Of a stretch of DNA of 64,000 bases, positions 1 through 8,103 are shown piece after piece. The stretch is from Saccharopolyspora hordei (GTDB taxonomy: Bacteria; Actinomycetota; Actinomycetes; Mycobacteriales; Pseudonocardiaceae). Below the pieces are notes generated by a model. It worked only from the letters and a program-made list of their open reading frames with translations, was not told the DNA's origin and made no database searches. A program made the position numbers and the translations under genes. Within the stretch, counting starts at the first letter, position 1. Each line of letters starts with the position of its first letter. The stretch is from assembly GCF_013410345.1 (NCBI RefSeq), contig NZ_JACCFJ010000001.1, positions 3,199,001 to 3,263,000 on the forward strand. Direction: 5' to 3'.

Positions 1-1327
1 CCGAACTACCGCGAGCGCGAGGTCGGGTTCATGGTCTCCCTGGCGCGCTCCAAGCTGGTGGTCGTGCCGCGGGCGTTCCGCCGGGTTCGACCACGCCGCG
101 ATGGTCGAACGCCTCCGCGGCGACTGGCCCGCGCTGGAGCACGTGCTGGTGATCGGCGAGCCCTCGTGGGACGAGTTCATCACGACACCGTGGGAGGACG
201 TCCGCGACCCGGCGGTCCTCCCCGCCCTGCGGCCCGACCCCAACGACGTGACGCTGCTGATCTTCACCTCGGGCACCACCGGTGAGCCCAAGGGCGTCAT
301 GCACACGCACAACACGATGGTCGCGGCCAACGACCCGCTTCCCGAGCGGCTCGGCACCACACCGGACTCGGTGTTCCACATGGCCTCGACGCTGGCGCAC
401 CTGACCGGGTTCCTCTACGGCGCCCGGCTCAACGTGCAGAACGGCGCCACCTGCGTGCTGCAGGACGTGTGGGACCCGGTGGAGTTCGTCGACCTGGTCG
501 AGCGGCACGGCATCACCTGCACCTCGGCGGCCACCCCGTTCCTGCACGACATCCTGCGCGTCCCCGACCTCGCCGAGCGGGACCTGTCGTCGCTGACCCG
601 GTTCTGCTGCATGGGAGCGCCCATCCCGTCGGCGGTGGTCCGCCAGGCCCGCGAGCGGCTGCCCGGGCTCGCCGTGCTCGGCGGCTGGGGGCAGACCGAG
701 GAAGGCCTGGTCACCCTCGGGATCCCCGGTGACCCCGAGGACAAGATCGTCGAGACCGACGGCCACCCCTGGCCGAACATGGAGGTCCGCGTCGTCGACC
801 GCGAGGGCGAGGTGGTGCCGCCGCGGACGGAAGGCGCCCTGCAGGTGCGCGGACCGTTCTTGTTCGTCGGCTACGCCGAGCGGTTGGAGCTGACGCGGGA
901 GCTGATGGTCCCGGCCGACGACGGCCGCGGCGACTGGTTCGACACCGGTGACCTCGCCCACCTCGACGAGGACGGCTACCTCCGGATCACCGGGCGCACC
1001 AAGGACGTCATCATCCGCGGCGGCGAGAACGTCCCCGTCGCCTACGTCGAGAACGTCCTCTACGAGCACCCGGCGGTCGAGGCGGTCGCCGTGGTGGCCG
1101 TGCCCGACCCGCGGTTGCAGGAACGCGCCTGCGCCTGCGTCGTGCTCAAGCCCGGAGCGTCCGGCTTCGAGTTCGCCGAGATGCAGGCCCACCTCGCTGA
1201 GAAGGGCGTCGCCAAGCAGTACTGGCCGGAGCGGTTGGAGGTGCTCGACGAGCTCCCGCGGACACCCAGCGGCAAGATCCAGAAGTTCCAGCTCCGCGCG
1301 CAGGTGGTCGACGGGCCGGCGGGGTGA
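1..1327 (+). CDS. Acyl-CoA ligase (AMP-binding), 5' end outside window, apparent frameshift near base 82
   Basis: This is the C-terminal part of an ANL-superfamily acyl-CoA synthetase, which makes an acyl-AMP and then an acyl-CoA. It resembles cyclohexanecarboxylate or short-chain acid ligases. From position 101 one frame reads to a TGA at 1325-1327. It carries the phosphate-binding motif FTSGTTGEPKG, the adenine motif GGWGQTEEG, the hinge region RTKDVIIRGGENV and the C-terminal catalytic-lysine motif PSGKIQKFQL. Bases 1-81 encode homologous sequence (ending VVVPRAFR) in another frame. The family sequence continues as GFDHAAMVERL only if one C near 81-82 is removed. The gene is therefore either a real +1 frameshift mutant or carries a base-call error. 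The next genes, on the other strand, are also acyl-CoA genes. The exact acid substrate is unknown. Confidence 0.8.
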   Translation, partial: RTTASARSGSWSPWRAPSWWSCRGRSAGFDHAAMVERLRGDWPALEHVLVIGEPSWDEFITTPWEDVRDPAVLPALRPDPNDVTLLIFTSGTTGEPKGVMHTHNTMVAANDPLPERLGTTPDSVFHMASTLAHLTGFLYGARLNVQNGATCVLQDVWDPVEFVDLVERHGITCTSAATPFLHDILRVPDLAERDLSSLTRFCCMGAPIPSAVVRQARERLPGLAVLGGWGQTEEGLVTLGIPGDPEDKIVETDGHPWPNMEVRVVDREGEVVPPRTEGALQVRGPFLFVGYAERLELTRELMVPADDGRGDWFDTGDLAHLDEDGYLRITGRTKDVIIRGGENVPVAYVENVLYEHPAVEAVAVVAVPDPRLQERACACVVLKPGASGFEFAEMQAHLAEKGVAKQYWPERLEVLDELPRTPSGKIQKFQLRAQVVDGPAG

Positions 1328-1478
1328 TCGCCGCGACGGCCCGCGCCTGACCGGAGCACGGGTTCCCGGGTCGGAGCCCGACGCCACGGACCGTCCGCAT
1401 CGGACGATTCCCGGGCTCCGCCGGGGCACCGCGGGGACGGGTCTGCCACGGGCGACGCCGTCCCCGCACGGGGGGTGG

Positions 1479-1520
1479 GCGCGCGAGGAGGGAGTGGCTG
1501 GACACACCCTCCTCGCGCGC
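1479..1520. terminator. Bidirectional hairpin terminator
   Basis: A perfect 14-bp inverted repeat (1479-1492 with 1507-1520, GCGCGCGAGGAGGG and its complement) encloses a 14-nt loop. It lies between two converging genes, the ligase ending at 1327 and the CoA-transferase ending at 1535. There is no T-tract, as is usual in actinomycetes. Confidence 0.75.
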
Positions 1521-1534
1521 TGGTGACCGGGAGC

Positions 1535-2755
1535 TCAGGCCTCTCGCGCCCCCTCCTGGGCTCGGGCGAGGACGCGCTCGACCTGGTCGGCGGGGCAGCC
1601 CAGCGATTCCAGGACCTCCCTGGTGTGCTGGCCGAGGGTGGGCGGGGCCGTGCGCGGGCGGGGGCGCCGCCCGTCGAAGGTGAGCGGCAGCGCGATCTGC
1701 TCCAGCTCGCCGACGACCGGGTGGTCGACGCGGTCGACCATCCCCAGCGCCGCCGTCTGCGGGCACTGGTACACCTCGGCGAGGGTGCGCACCGGTGCCA
1801 CCGGGACGCCGTGCTCCTTGCACACGGCGAGCCAGTGCGCGGTGCCGGCGGTCCGCAACCGCTCGCAGATCGCGTCGTTGACCTCGTCCCGGTGCTCGAC
1901 CCGGTCCGCGTTGGTGGCGCAGTCCGGGTGCGTGGCGAGCTCGGGGCGCTCCAGGGCGGTGCACAGCGCCCGCCACTGCGCGTTGTTGCCCACCGCGATC
2001 ACCAGGTGCCCGTCCGCGGTCGGGTAGGCCTGGTAGGGCACCAGGCTGGGGTGCCCGGAGCCGAGCCGCGGCGGGTTCTGGCCGGTGGCGAAGTACGCGG
2101 TCGCGAAACTGCCGTGGAAGGCCAGCTGCGACTCGTACAGCGAGGTCGAGACGTACTTCCCCCGCCCGGTGCGGGCGCGTTCGACGAGCGCGGCGAGCAC
2201 CCCGGTCAGGCCCCACATCGCGGCACCGAGGTCGCCGAAGGCGAACCCGGCCTTGACCGGCGGGCCGTCGGGCTCCCCGGTCAGCGACATCAGGCCGGCG
2301 GCGGCCTGCACCACCATGTCGTACCCGGGTTCGTCGCGCAGCGGACCGGTCTCGCCGTAGGCCGAGAGGTGCAGGGCGACCAGCCGGGGGTACCGCTCGA
2401 CCAGCTGCGGCCCGTGGAAGGCGCGCGCCAGCGAGCTGCCGGGCCGGAAGTTGTCGATGACGACGTCGCTGCGCTCGAGCAGCCGGTGGGCGATCGCCTG
2501 GCCGTCCTCGGTGGTGAGGTCGAGCGCGACGGAGCGCTTGTTCCGGTTGATGGCGAGGTTGTAGGTGGCGTCCGGGCCCCGGAACGGCGGCCCCCACGAC
2601 CGGGTGGGGTCCCCGCCGTCGGGGTGCTCGACCTTGACCACCTCGGCACCCATGTCGGACAGCGCCTGGCTGACGTAGGGGCCGGCGAGGATCTTCGACA
2701 GGTCCAGCACGCGGATCCCGGCCAGCGGGGCGGTGCTGTCCTGCTCCGCGGTCAC
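1535..2755 (-). CDS. CaiB/BaiF family CoA-transferase
   Basis: This is a class III CoA-transferase, which moves CoA between carboxylic acids through enzyme-bound anhydride and thioester intermediates. The protein has about 406 residues, normal for the family. The N-terminus has the family motif GIRVLDLSKILAGPYVSQ and then GAEVVKVEHP. The acidic residue in STSLYESQLAF sits where the family's catalytic Asp/Glu is expected. The GTG start at 2755-2753 overlaps the TGA of the upstream acyl-CoA dehydrogenase (GTGA), which indicates translational coupling. A longer in-frame reading to 2944 only extends into that dehydrogenase and is not credible. The donor and acceptor acids cannot be told from sequence. 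Confidence 0.88.
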   Translation of the reverse strand: MTAEQDSTAPLAGIRVLDLSKILAGPYVSQALSDMGAEVVKVEHPDGGDPTRSWGPPFRGPDATYNLAINRNKRSVALDLTTEDGQAIAHRLLERSDVVIDNFRPGSSLARAFHGPQLVERYPRLVALHLSAYGETGPLRDEPGYDMVVQAAAGLMSLTGEPDGPPVKAGFAFGDLGAAMWGLTGVLAALVERARTGRGKYVSTSLYESQLAFHGSFATAYFATGQNPPRLGSGHPSLVPYQAYPTADGHLVIAVGNNAQWRALCTALERPELATHPDCATNADRVEHRDEVNDAICERLRTAGTAHWLAVCKEHGVPVAPVRTLAEVYQCPQTAALGMVDRVDHPVVGELEQIALPLTFDGRRPRPRTAPPTLGQHTREVLESLGCPADQVERVLARAQEGAREA

Positions 2756-4416
2756 CGGGCCACCTCCGGGTCGACGCCGTCGACGATGGCGGGCAGCGCG
2801 TCGAGCGCGGCGGTCGGGATCTCCTCGGGCGTGAACAGCCGCTGCAAGAACGCCTCGGCGACCAGGGTCTTGCGCTTCCCCGACCCCGCCTTGGCCTCCC
2901 AGCCCGCCTGCTCCACGAGGAGCGTGGCCATCACGGCCTGGCACAGCGCCTCGGTGTAGTCGCCCACGGCCATCTCCTGCTCGTCGCGACCGCGCCCGAG
3001 CAGCCGCTCACCCCGCTCCCGCAGCGCGCGCCAGTGCTCGGCGAGACGGGCGACCAGCGGGACCTCGGCGAGACCGGCGCCGGTCAGGCGGTCCAGGTAG
3101 GTGTCGGCGAGGACGCGGTGGGCGGAGTGCAACCGCATGCAGCGCAGCACGTCGAGGGCGACGACGTTGGACGCGCCCTCCCAGATGGAGCCGAGCTGGG
3201 CGTCGCGGACCAACCGGGGGTTGACCCAGTCCTCGATGTAGCCGTTGCCGCCCCGGACCTCCATGGCTTCGGACGTCACCCAGCGACCCCGCTTGCACAC
3301 CGAGTACTTCGCCGCGGGGGTGAGCACGCGGGCGAGGACGCGGGCCGTCTCGTCGCCCGCGTCGCCCTTCTCCAGCTGGTCCCCGATCTCCAGCACCACG
3401 CCGAGCGAGGCCTCCACGTCGAGCTGCAGGCCCAGCAGGGTGCGCCGCATCAGCGGCTGGTCGAACAGCGGCTTGCCGAACACGACGCGCTGCCGCGCGT
3501 GGCTGATCGCCTCGTGGACGGCGCGGCGCATCAGCGCGGTGGACCGCATGACGTTGGAGACCCGCGAGTGGTTGACCATCTCCAGCATCTGCTTCACGCC
3601 GCGGGTGAGGTCGCCGACCGGCTGCGCGTAGGCGTCGTCCAGAGTGACTTCACCGCTGGCCATGGAGCGGGTGCCGAGCTTGTCCTTGAGCCGGTCGATC
3701 CGGTAGCTGTTGCGGGTGCCGTCGGGGCGCACGCGCGGCAGCAGGAACATGCCGAGGCCTCGGGTGCCCTCGCCCTGCCCGGGAACGCGGGCGAGGGTGA
3801 GGATGACGTCCGCGGTGACGTTGGAGCAGAACCACTTGCGGCCGCGCAGGGTCCAGTGGGTGCCGTGGTCGGTGGCCACCGTCGCGGTCTGCCCGAGGTC
3901 GGTGCCCCCGTCGACCTCGGTCATGAACATCGCGCCGGTGGCGTGGTGCTCGGGGTCGGTGGAGGTGAGCGCCTCGATCTCGGCGCGGAAGGTGTCCGGG
4001 TCGAACATGCTCAGCACCCGGGCGGCCGAGTCGGTCATGTTGATGGGGCAGCCCAGCCCGTACTCGGCCTGGGAGAACAGGTAGGACAGCGCGTACTTGA
4101 CGACGTGCGGGGCCGGCCCCGGCCAGCCGAGCACGCCGCGGTGCGGCAGCGCGGCGAGACCGAAGCGGCAGAACCCGATCTCCACCATCCGCTCGTAGGC
4201 GGGGTGGAAGACGACCTCGTCCACGCGGTCGCCGCTCGGCGAGAACGGCCGCAGCACCGGGGGGTTGACCTCCGCGGTCGCCGCGAGCCGGTCCAGCTCC
4301 CCGGCGGCGAGCTCACCGAGCTCGGCGAGCACCGGTTCGACGCGGGCCCGGTCGTCGGGTGCCAGGTAGCGGTCCAGCAGCGGGCGCAGCGCGGGGTCTG
4401 AGTCGGCGAAGTTCAT
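2752..4416 (-). CDS. Acyl-CoA dehydrogenase family flavoprotein (AidB-like length)
   Basis: This is an FAD-dependent acyl-CoA dehydrogenase of about 554 residues, longer than the roughly 380 residues of classical members and closer to the AidB or very-long-chain branch. Visible signatures are MTEVDGGTDLG at residues 165-175 (flavin-contacting middle-domain motif), the beta-domain WFCSNVTADV and GGNGYIEDW near 388-396 in the C-terminal helical domain. The ATG at 4416 has GGAGGG a few bases upstream, which fixes the start. It sits 22 bp behind the MFS gene and overlaps the CoA-transferase, so the three probably form one operon with a role in uptake and beta-oxidation of an organic acid. The substrate is not known. 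Confidence 0.88.
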   Translation of the reverse strand: MNFADSDPALRPLLDRYLAPDDRARVEPVLAELGELAAGELDRLAATAEVNPPVLRPFSPSGDRVDEVVFHPAYERMVEIGFCRFGLAALPHRGVLGWPGPAPHVVKYALSYLFSQAEYGLGCPINMTDSAARVLSMFDPDTFRAEIEALTSTDPEHHATGAMFMTEVDGGTDLGQTATVATDHGTHWTLRGRKWFCSNVTADVILTLARVPGQGEGTRGLGMFLLPRVRPDGTRNSYRIDRLKDKLGTRSMASGEVTLDDAYAQPVGDLTRGVKQMLEMVNHSRVSNVMRSTALMRRAVHEAISHARQRVVFGKPLFDQPLMRRTLLGLQLDVEASLGVVLEIGDQLEKGDAGDETARVLARVLTPAAKYSVCKRGRWVTSEAMEVRGGNGYIEDWVNPRLVRDAQLGSIWEGASNVVALDVLRCMRLHSAHRVLADTYLDRLTGAGLAEVPLVARLAEHWRALRERGERLLGRGRDEQEMAVGDYTEALCQAVMATLLVEQAGWEAKAGSGKRKTLVAEAFLQRLFTPEEIPTAALDALPAIVDGVDPEVAR

Positions 4417-4438
4417 CCAGTTCCCTCCACGGTTCGTG

Positions 4439-5761
4439 TCACTGCGCGGGAGCGCGCGCAGCGCTGGGGTGCGGGGTGGTGGTCCGGCGCAGCAGCGGCA
4501 CCACAGCGGACAGGGTGATCGCCACGTAGAGCAGGCCGAGCCCGACGACGGACCAGATCGTGCCGGTGGTGGTGAGCAGCAGCTGGCAGAAGAACGGCGC
4601 CGTGCCGGAGAACAGCGTCGCGCAGAGCTGGTAGCACAGCGAGATCCCGGTGTAGCGGACCTCGGTGGGGAAGGCGGCGGAGAGCACGCCCGCCATGACC
4701 GCGTAGTACATCGCGTGCGGGACGGTGGCCAGCGCCATGCCGACGGTGGCCCACCAGAACGACCCGGTGTGGACCAGCACGAACAGCAGCGGCAGGAAGA
4801 CGACCTCCGGCAGCAGCATCCAGAACACGGCCCGCCGCAGGTTGACCCGGCTGCCCAGCACGGCGCCGAACGGCTGCCCGACGACCTGCACGGCCAGCGC
4901 GATCGCGACGACCACCAGGAACGTGGAGCGGTCGAACAGCGGGGCGTCACCGCCGGTGGCCCAGGACAGCGCGAAGGTGCTCTTGACGTAGGTGAGCGCG
5001 ACCCCGGCGATGCAGGCGCACGTCCCGAGGGCCAGCAGGCCCGGGTACCGCGTCAGGACCACCTTCGCGGGCAGACCCGTCGCCTTCCTCTGCTCCAGCA
5101 ACCGGGCCATCTCCGGGGTCTCGCCGAGGCGGAGCCGGACGAACAGCCCGACGACCACGAGCACGGCCGAGGCCAGGAACGGGACGCGCCAGCCCCACGC
5201 GAGGAAGTCCTCGTCGGGCAGCTGGGCGACGGCGAGGAACGCCAGCGTCGCCAGCAGGTTCCCGACGGGCGAGCCCTGCTGGGCGAAAGCGCCGTAGAGC
5301 AGCCGCTTCCCGGGCGGAGCGTGCTCGGTGGCGATGAGCACCGCGCCGCCCCACTCACCGCCGACCGCGACGCCCTGCACCATCCGCAGGACCACGAGCA
5401 GGACCGGTGCGGCGGCGCCGATCTGGGCGTAACCGGGCAGCAGGCCGATGGCCACGGTGGCCGCACCCATCATCGCCAGGGTCACGATGAGCGCGGACTT
5501 GCGGCCGTGCCGGTCCCCGAGGTGCCCGAAGACGAGCCCGCCGAGCGGGCGGGCCAGGAAACCGACCCAGAACGTGCCGAACGAGGCGAGGACACCGACG
5601 GCCGCGGGCGCCCCGGCGAAGAAGACCTCCCCGAAGACCAGGGCCGCCGCGGACCCGTAGATGTAGAAGTCGAACCACTCGAGGGTCGTGCCGGCGAAGG
5701 CGCTGAGCCCGGCGCGGCGGGCGTCCCGGCTCATCCGGGACGCTGCTGGGTGCTCGACCAT
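4439..5761 (-). CDS. MFS transporter, metabolite:H+ symporter (MHS) family
   Basis: This inner-membrane secondary transporter of about 440 residues has roughly twelve hydrophobic segments. The N-terminal helix motif TTLEWFDFYIYGSAAALVF and the loop RPLGGLVFGHLGDRHGRK are typical of the MHS family, which contains the citrate, proline/betaine, shikimate and dicarboxylate importers. The ATG at 5761 is preceded by GAGAGGAGCC. Its place in a run with an acyl-CoA dehydrogenase and a CoA-transferase suggests that it imports the organic acid these enzymes degrade. This is inference from neighbourhood, and the substrate cannot be assigned. Confidence 0.87.
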   Translation of the reverse strand: MVEHPAASRMSRDARRAGLSAFAGTTLEWFDFYIYGSAAALVFGEVFFAGAPAAVGVLASFGTFWVGFLARPLGGLVFGHLGDRHGRKSALIVTLAMMGAATVAIGLLPGYAQIGAAAPVLLVVLRMVQGVAVGGEWGGAVLIATEHAPPGKRLLYGAFAQQGSPVGNLLATLAFLAVAQLPDEDFLAWGWRVPFLASAVLVVVGLFVRLRLGETPEMARLLEQRKATGLPAKVVLTRYPGLLALGTCACIAGVALTYVKSTFALSWATGGDAPLFDRSTFLVVVAIALAVQVVGQPFGAVLGSRVNLRRAVFWMLLPEVVFLPLLFVLVHTGSFWWATVGMALATVPHAMYYAVMAGVLSAAFPTEVRYTGISLCYQLCATLFSGTAPFFCQLLLTTTGTIWSVVGLGLLYVAITLSAVVPLLRRTTTPHPSAARAPAQ

Positions 5762-5884
5762 GGCGGCTCCTCTCTGAGCGCTGCCTCCTGGAGCACCGCC
5801 CGCCCGCGACCGGCGGGGGGCAGTGACCGGGAACACCATGGCACCCCGGATCAGGTTCGGTCCAAGTCCGATCGACAGCTCCAG

Positions 5885-5903
5885 TGAGTCGCGCTGCGAC
5901 TCA
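5885..5903. terminator. Perfect palindrome overlapping the LysR stop codon
   Basis: The sequence TGAGTCGC-GCT-GCGACTCA forms an 8-bp stem with a 3-nt loop. It overlaps the stop codon of the LysR gene (5901-5903) and precedes the MFS gene. It could be a weak terminator or an operator site, but it is short and lacks a T-tract. The rest of the 5762-5900 gap shows only the MFS ribosome binding site. Confidence 0.4.
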
Positions 5904-6794
5904 ATCCGCGGGGGTCGGCAGCACCTGCTCGGCGAGGTCGAGCACCGCGCGCAGCACGGCGGAGTCGTCGCCCTGCCGCCAGACGAGGGAGACCGGGAGG
6001 ACCGGTGCCGGCTCGGCGAGCGGCACGAAGGTGACGTGGTCGAGCCGGATGCTCTGCGCCGCTTCGACGACGAGCGCGATGCCGACGCCGGCGCCGACCA
6101 TGGCCAGCAGGCTGAAGGAGTCAGGGGCCTCCTGCACCACGGTGGGCATGAAACCCGCGTCGAGGCAGGAGCTGACGAACAGCTCGCGCACCTCGGAGCC
6201 GCGCCCGGCGGGGAAGGCGACGAACCGCTCCCCGGCGAGCTCGGCCAGCTCGATCTCGGACCGGCCGGCCAGCGGGTGCACGTCGGCGAGGGCGACCATC
6301 AAGCGGTCCCGCCGCACCAAGCGCGAGGCGAGTCCGCGGGTGCCCGACACGGTGGCGAAGCCCAGGTCGAGGGTGCCCTCGGCGATGCGCCCCGTGGGCT
6401 CGCCGGAGTACCAGGGGCCGCGCAACGTCATCTCCACGCCCGGCAGCTCGGCAGCGACGGCGCGGGTCAGCACCGGCAGGGTGACGGCGCTGCTCGCGCC
6501 GGCGAACCCGAGGGAGACCGCGCCGACCTCGCCGCGCCCGGCGGCCCGGGCGGCCCGCCGGGCGACCGCGGCGGCGGCCAGCGCGTCGCGGGCCGGTCCG
6601 AGGAACGTCCGGCCCGCCGCGGTCAGCTGCACGGACCGCGTGTTGCGCTCGAACAGCGCCACGCCGAGGTCCTTCTCCAGCTGCCGGATCTGCTGGCTCA
6701 GCGGTGGTTGCGTCATGTGCAGGCGGGCGGCGGCGCGACCGAAGTGGAGCTCCTCGGCGACGGCGACGAACGCGGAGAGGTGCCTCAGTTCCAT
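5901..6794 (-). CDS. LysR-family transcriptional regulator
   Basis: This is a LysR-type regulator of 297 residues, the usual family length. Residues 1-60 form the winged helix-turn-helix, with HFGRAAARLHMTQPPLSQQI followed by LEKDLGVALFER. The rest is a periplasmic-binding-like effector domain. The ATG at 6794 starts the canonical MELRHLSAFVAVAEELHF sequence. It is divergent from the crotonase-family gene at 7001 and in line with the MFS/dehydrogenase/CoA-transferase genes, so it is the likely local activator of both. The inducer is unknown. Confidence 0.9.
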   Translation of the reverse strand: MELRHLSAFVAVAEELHFGRAAARLHMTQPPLSQQIRQLEKDLGVALFERNTRSVQLTAAGRTFLGPARDALAAAAVARRAARAAGRGEVGAVSLGFAGASSAVTLPVLTRAVAAELPGVEMTLRGPWYSGEPTGRIAEGTLDLGFATVSGTRGLASRLVRRDRLMVALADVHPLAGRSEIELAELAGERFVAFPAGRGSEVRELFVSSCLDAGFMPTVVQEAPDSFSLLAMVGAGVGIALVVEAAQSIRLDHVTFVPLAEPAPVLPVSLVWRQGDDSAVLRAVLDLAEQVLPTPAD

Positions 6795-7000
6795 CGCGAC
6801 CCCCTGGCAGGTGCCGTAGTCACCTCGCTTCCATACCACTGACCACGTCCTCGTTCCAGGGGCCCTCGGCGCGGGGCGCGTCGTTCCGGTGCGGTTCCGA
6901 CCGTGGCCCTTCCGGCGTCGGCGATCTAGGGTCGTCCCCGTGCGTGCCCGGCGATGGCCGAGCGCGCGGACGACGGACACGACCCTGGCGAGGAGCAGCT

Positions 7001-7777
7001 GTGGCGAACACCCGTACTCCCGAGCACGCGACGACCACTGTGGACGGCGACGGGATCGCCACGGTCACGATCATCGGCGCCAAGTCGCTGAACATCCTCA
7101 GCAGCGCGGTCATCGCCGACGCCACGGCCGCGGTGGAGGAGCTGGCGGGCTCCGACGGCGTCCGGGTGCTGGTGCTGCGCGGCACCGGCGACCGCGCGTT
7201 CGTCGGCGGCGCCGACATCGCCGAGATGGCCGCGCTGGACCGCGACAGCGCCGCGGAGTTCATCACCGGCCTGAGCGGGCTGTGCGAGGCGGTGCGGCGC
7301 TTCCCCGCGCCGGTGGTCGCCCGCATCGCCGGGTACGCCCTGGGCGCGGGCCTGGAACTGGCGGCCGCGTGCGACCTGCGGATCAGCAGCAGCGACGCGC
7401 GCTTCGGCATGCCCGAGGTCGCCGTCGGCATCCCGTCGGTCATCCACGCCGCACTGCTGCCCAGGCTGGTGGGCAGCGGCCGCGCCGCGTGGCTGACGCT
7501 GACCGGTGAGCAGATCGACGCCGCCACCGCGCTGTCGTGGGGGCTCGTGCACGAGGTGTGCGAACCGTCCGATCTGGACGCGGCGGTCGGCCGCCGCGCC
7601 GAACGGCTCGCGGGCTTCGGCCCGTCCGCGCTGCGCCAGCAGAAGCGGTTGCTGCGCGCGTGGGAAGACCTCCCGGTCGACGAGGCGATCGCGGCCAGCG
7701 TCCCGGAGTTCGCCGCCGCCTTCGACACCGGAGAACCGCAGCGGTACATGACCGACTTCCTCACCCGCAAGCGGTGA
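7001..7777 (+). CDS. Enoyl-CoA hydratase/isomerase (crotonase) family protein
   Basis: This is a crotonase-fold protein of 258 residues. The oxyanion-hole segments RAFVGGADIAEM (66-76) and ALGAGLELAAACDLR (113-127) are intact. Glu139 in FGMPEV matches the first hydratase glutamate. At the position of the second hydratase glutamate (around residue 164, in GRAAWLTLTG) there is Trp, so ordinary syn-hydration is doubtful. Isomerase, lyase or CoA-hydrolase chemistry is possible. The GTG start at 7001 has AGGAG at 6990-6994. A longer reading from 6704 would run through the LysR gene and is rejected. A candidate -10 (TAGGGT) is at 6927-6932. The neighbours suggest a role in the adjacent acyl-CoA pathway. 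Confidence 0.85.
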   Translation: MANTRTPEHATTTVDGDGIATVTIIGAKSLNILSSAVIADATAAVEELAGSDGVRVLVLRGTGDRAFVGGADIAEMAALDRDSAAEFITGLSGLCEAVRRFPAPVVARIAGYALGAGLELAAACDLRISSSDARFGMPEVAVGIPSVIHAALLPRLVGSGRAAWLTLTGEQIDAATALSWGLVHEVCEPSDLDAAVGRRAERLAGFGPSALRQQKRLLRAWEDLPVDEAIAASVPEFAAAFDTGEPQRYMTDFLTRKR

Positions 7778-7782
7778 CGACC

Positions 7783-7819
7783 GTCCGCCCGCGACGCGGT
7801 GGGCGCGCCGCGGGCGGAC
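7783..7819 (+). terminator. Hairpin terminator after the crotonase gene
   Basis: A perfect 11-bp inverted repeat, GTCCGCCCGCG (7783-7793) with CGCGGGCGGAC (7809-7819), has a 15-nt loop. It begins 6 nt after the stop codon at 7777. The remaining gap to 8104 holds no gene I can support, only the regulatory element at 8020-8052. Confidence 0.65.
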
Positions 7820-8019
7820 GTGCGCCGCGTCCGCTCAGCCGTCCCCGGCTCCGCCCGTTCGAAGGTGGTGCCCCACGCTCCCGGTGACACGGTGGCCGCG
7901 TCCCGGGTCGGTGACACCGGTGACCGGGAGACGTCGTGGCCGCGGCCCGGCTGCCCGACGCGCTCTGGCCGCCGGGTGGACGCGGACGCCCGGCCAGCCG
8001 TGCGGTGAGCCCCGGCCGT

Positions 8020-8052
8020 CGATATGGCGGGGATAACGCGGGCTGCCAGGCT
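8020..8052 (+). promoter_or_regulatory. SARP-type direct-repeat promoter for the carbamoyltransferase gene
   Basis: CGATAT (8020-8025) and GGATAA (8031-8036) are spaced 11 bp apart start to start. CAGGCT (8047-8052) begins exactly 16 nt after the start of the second repeat, in the -10 position. The same geometry recurs at four other cluster promoters. SARP regulators are known to bind 11-bp-spaced direct repeats just upstream of the -10. The start codon at 8104 gives a leader of about 45 nt. Confidence 0.65.
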
Positions 8053-8103
8053 GCACGCGCCGTGTGGCAACGCGGTCGTACGTCGTCGTTCGTGGGAGGT
8101 GCC

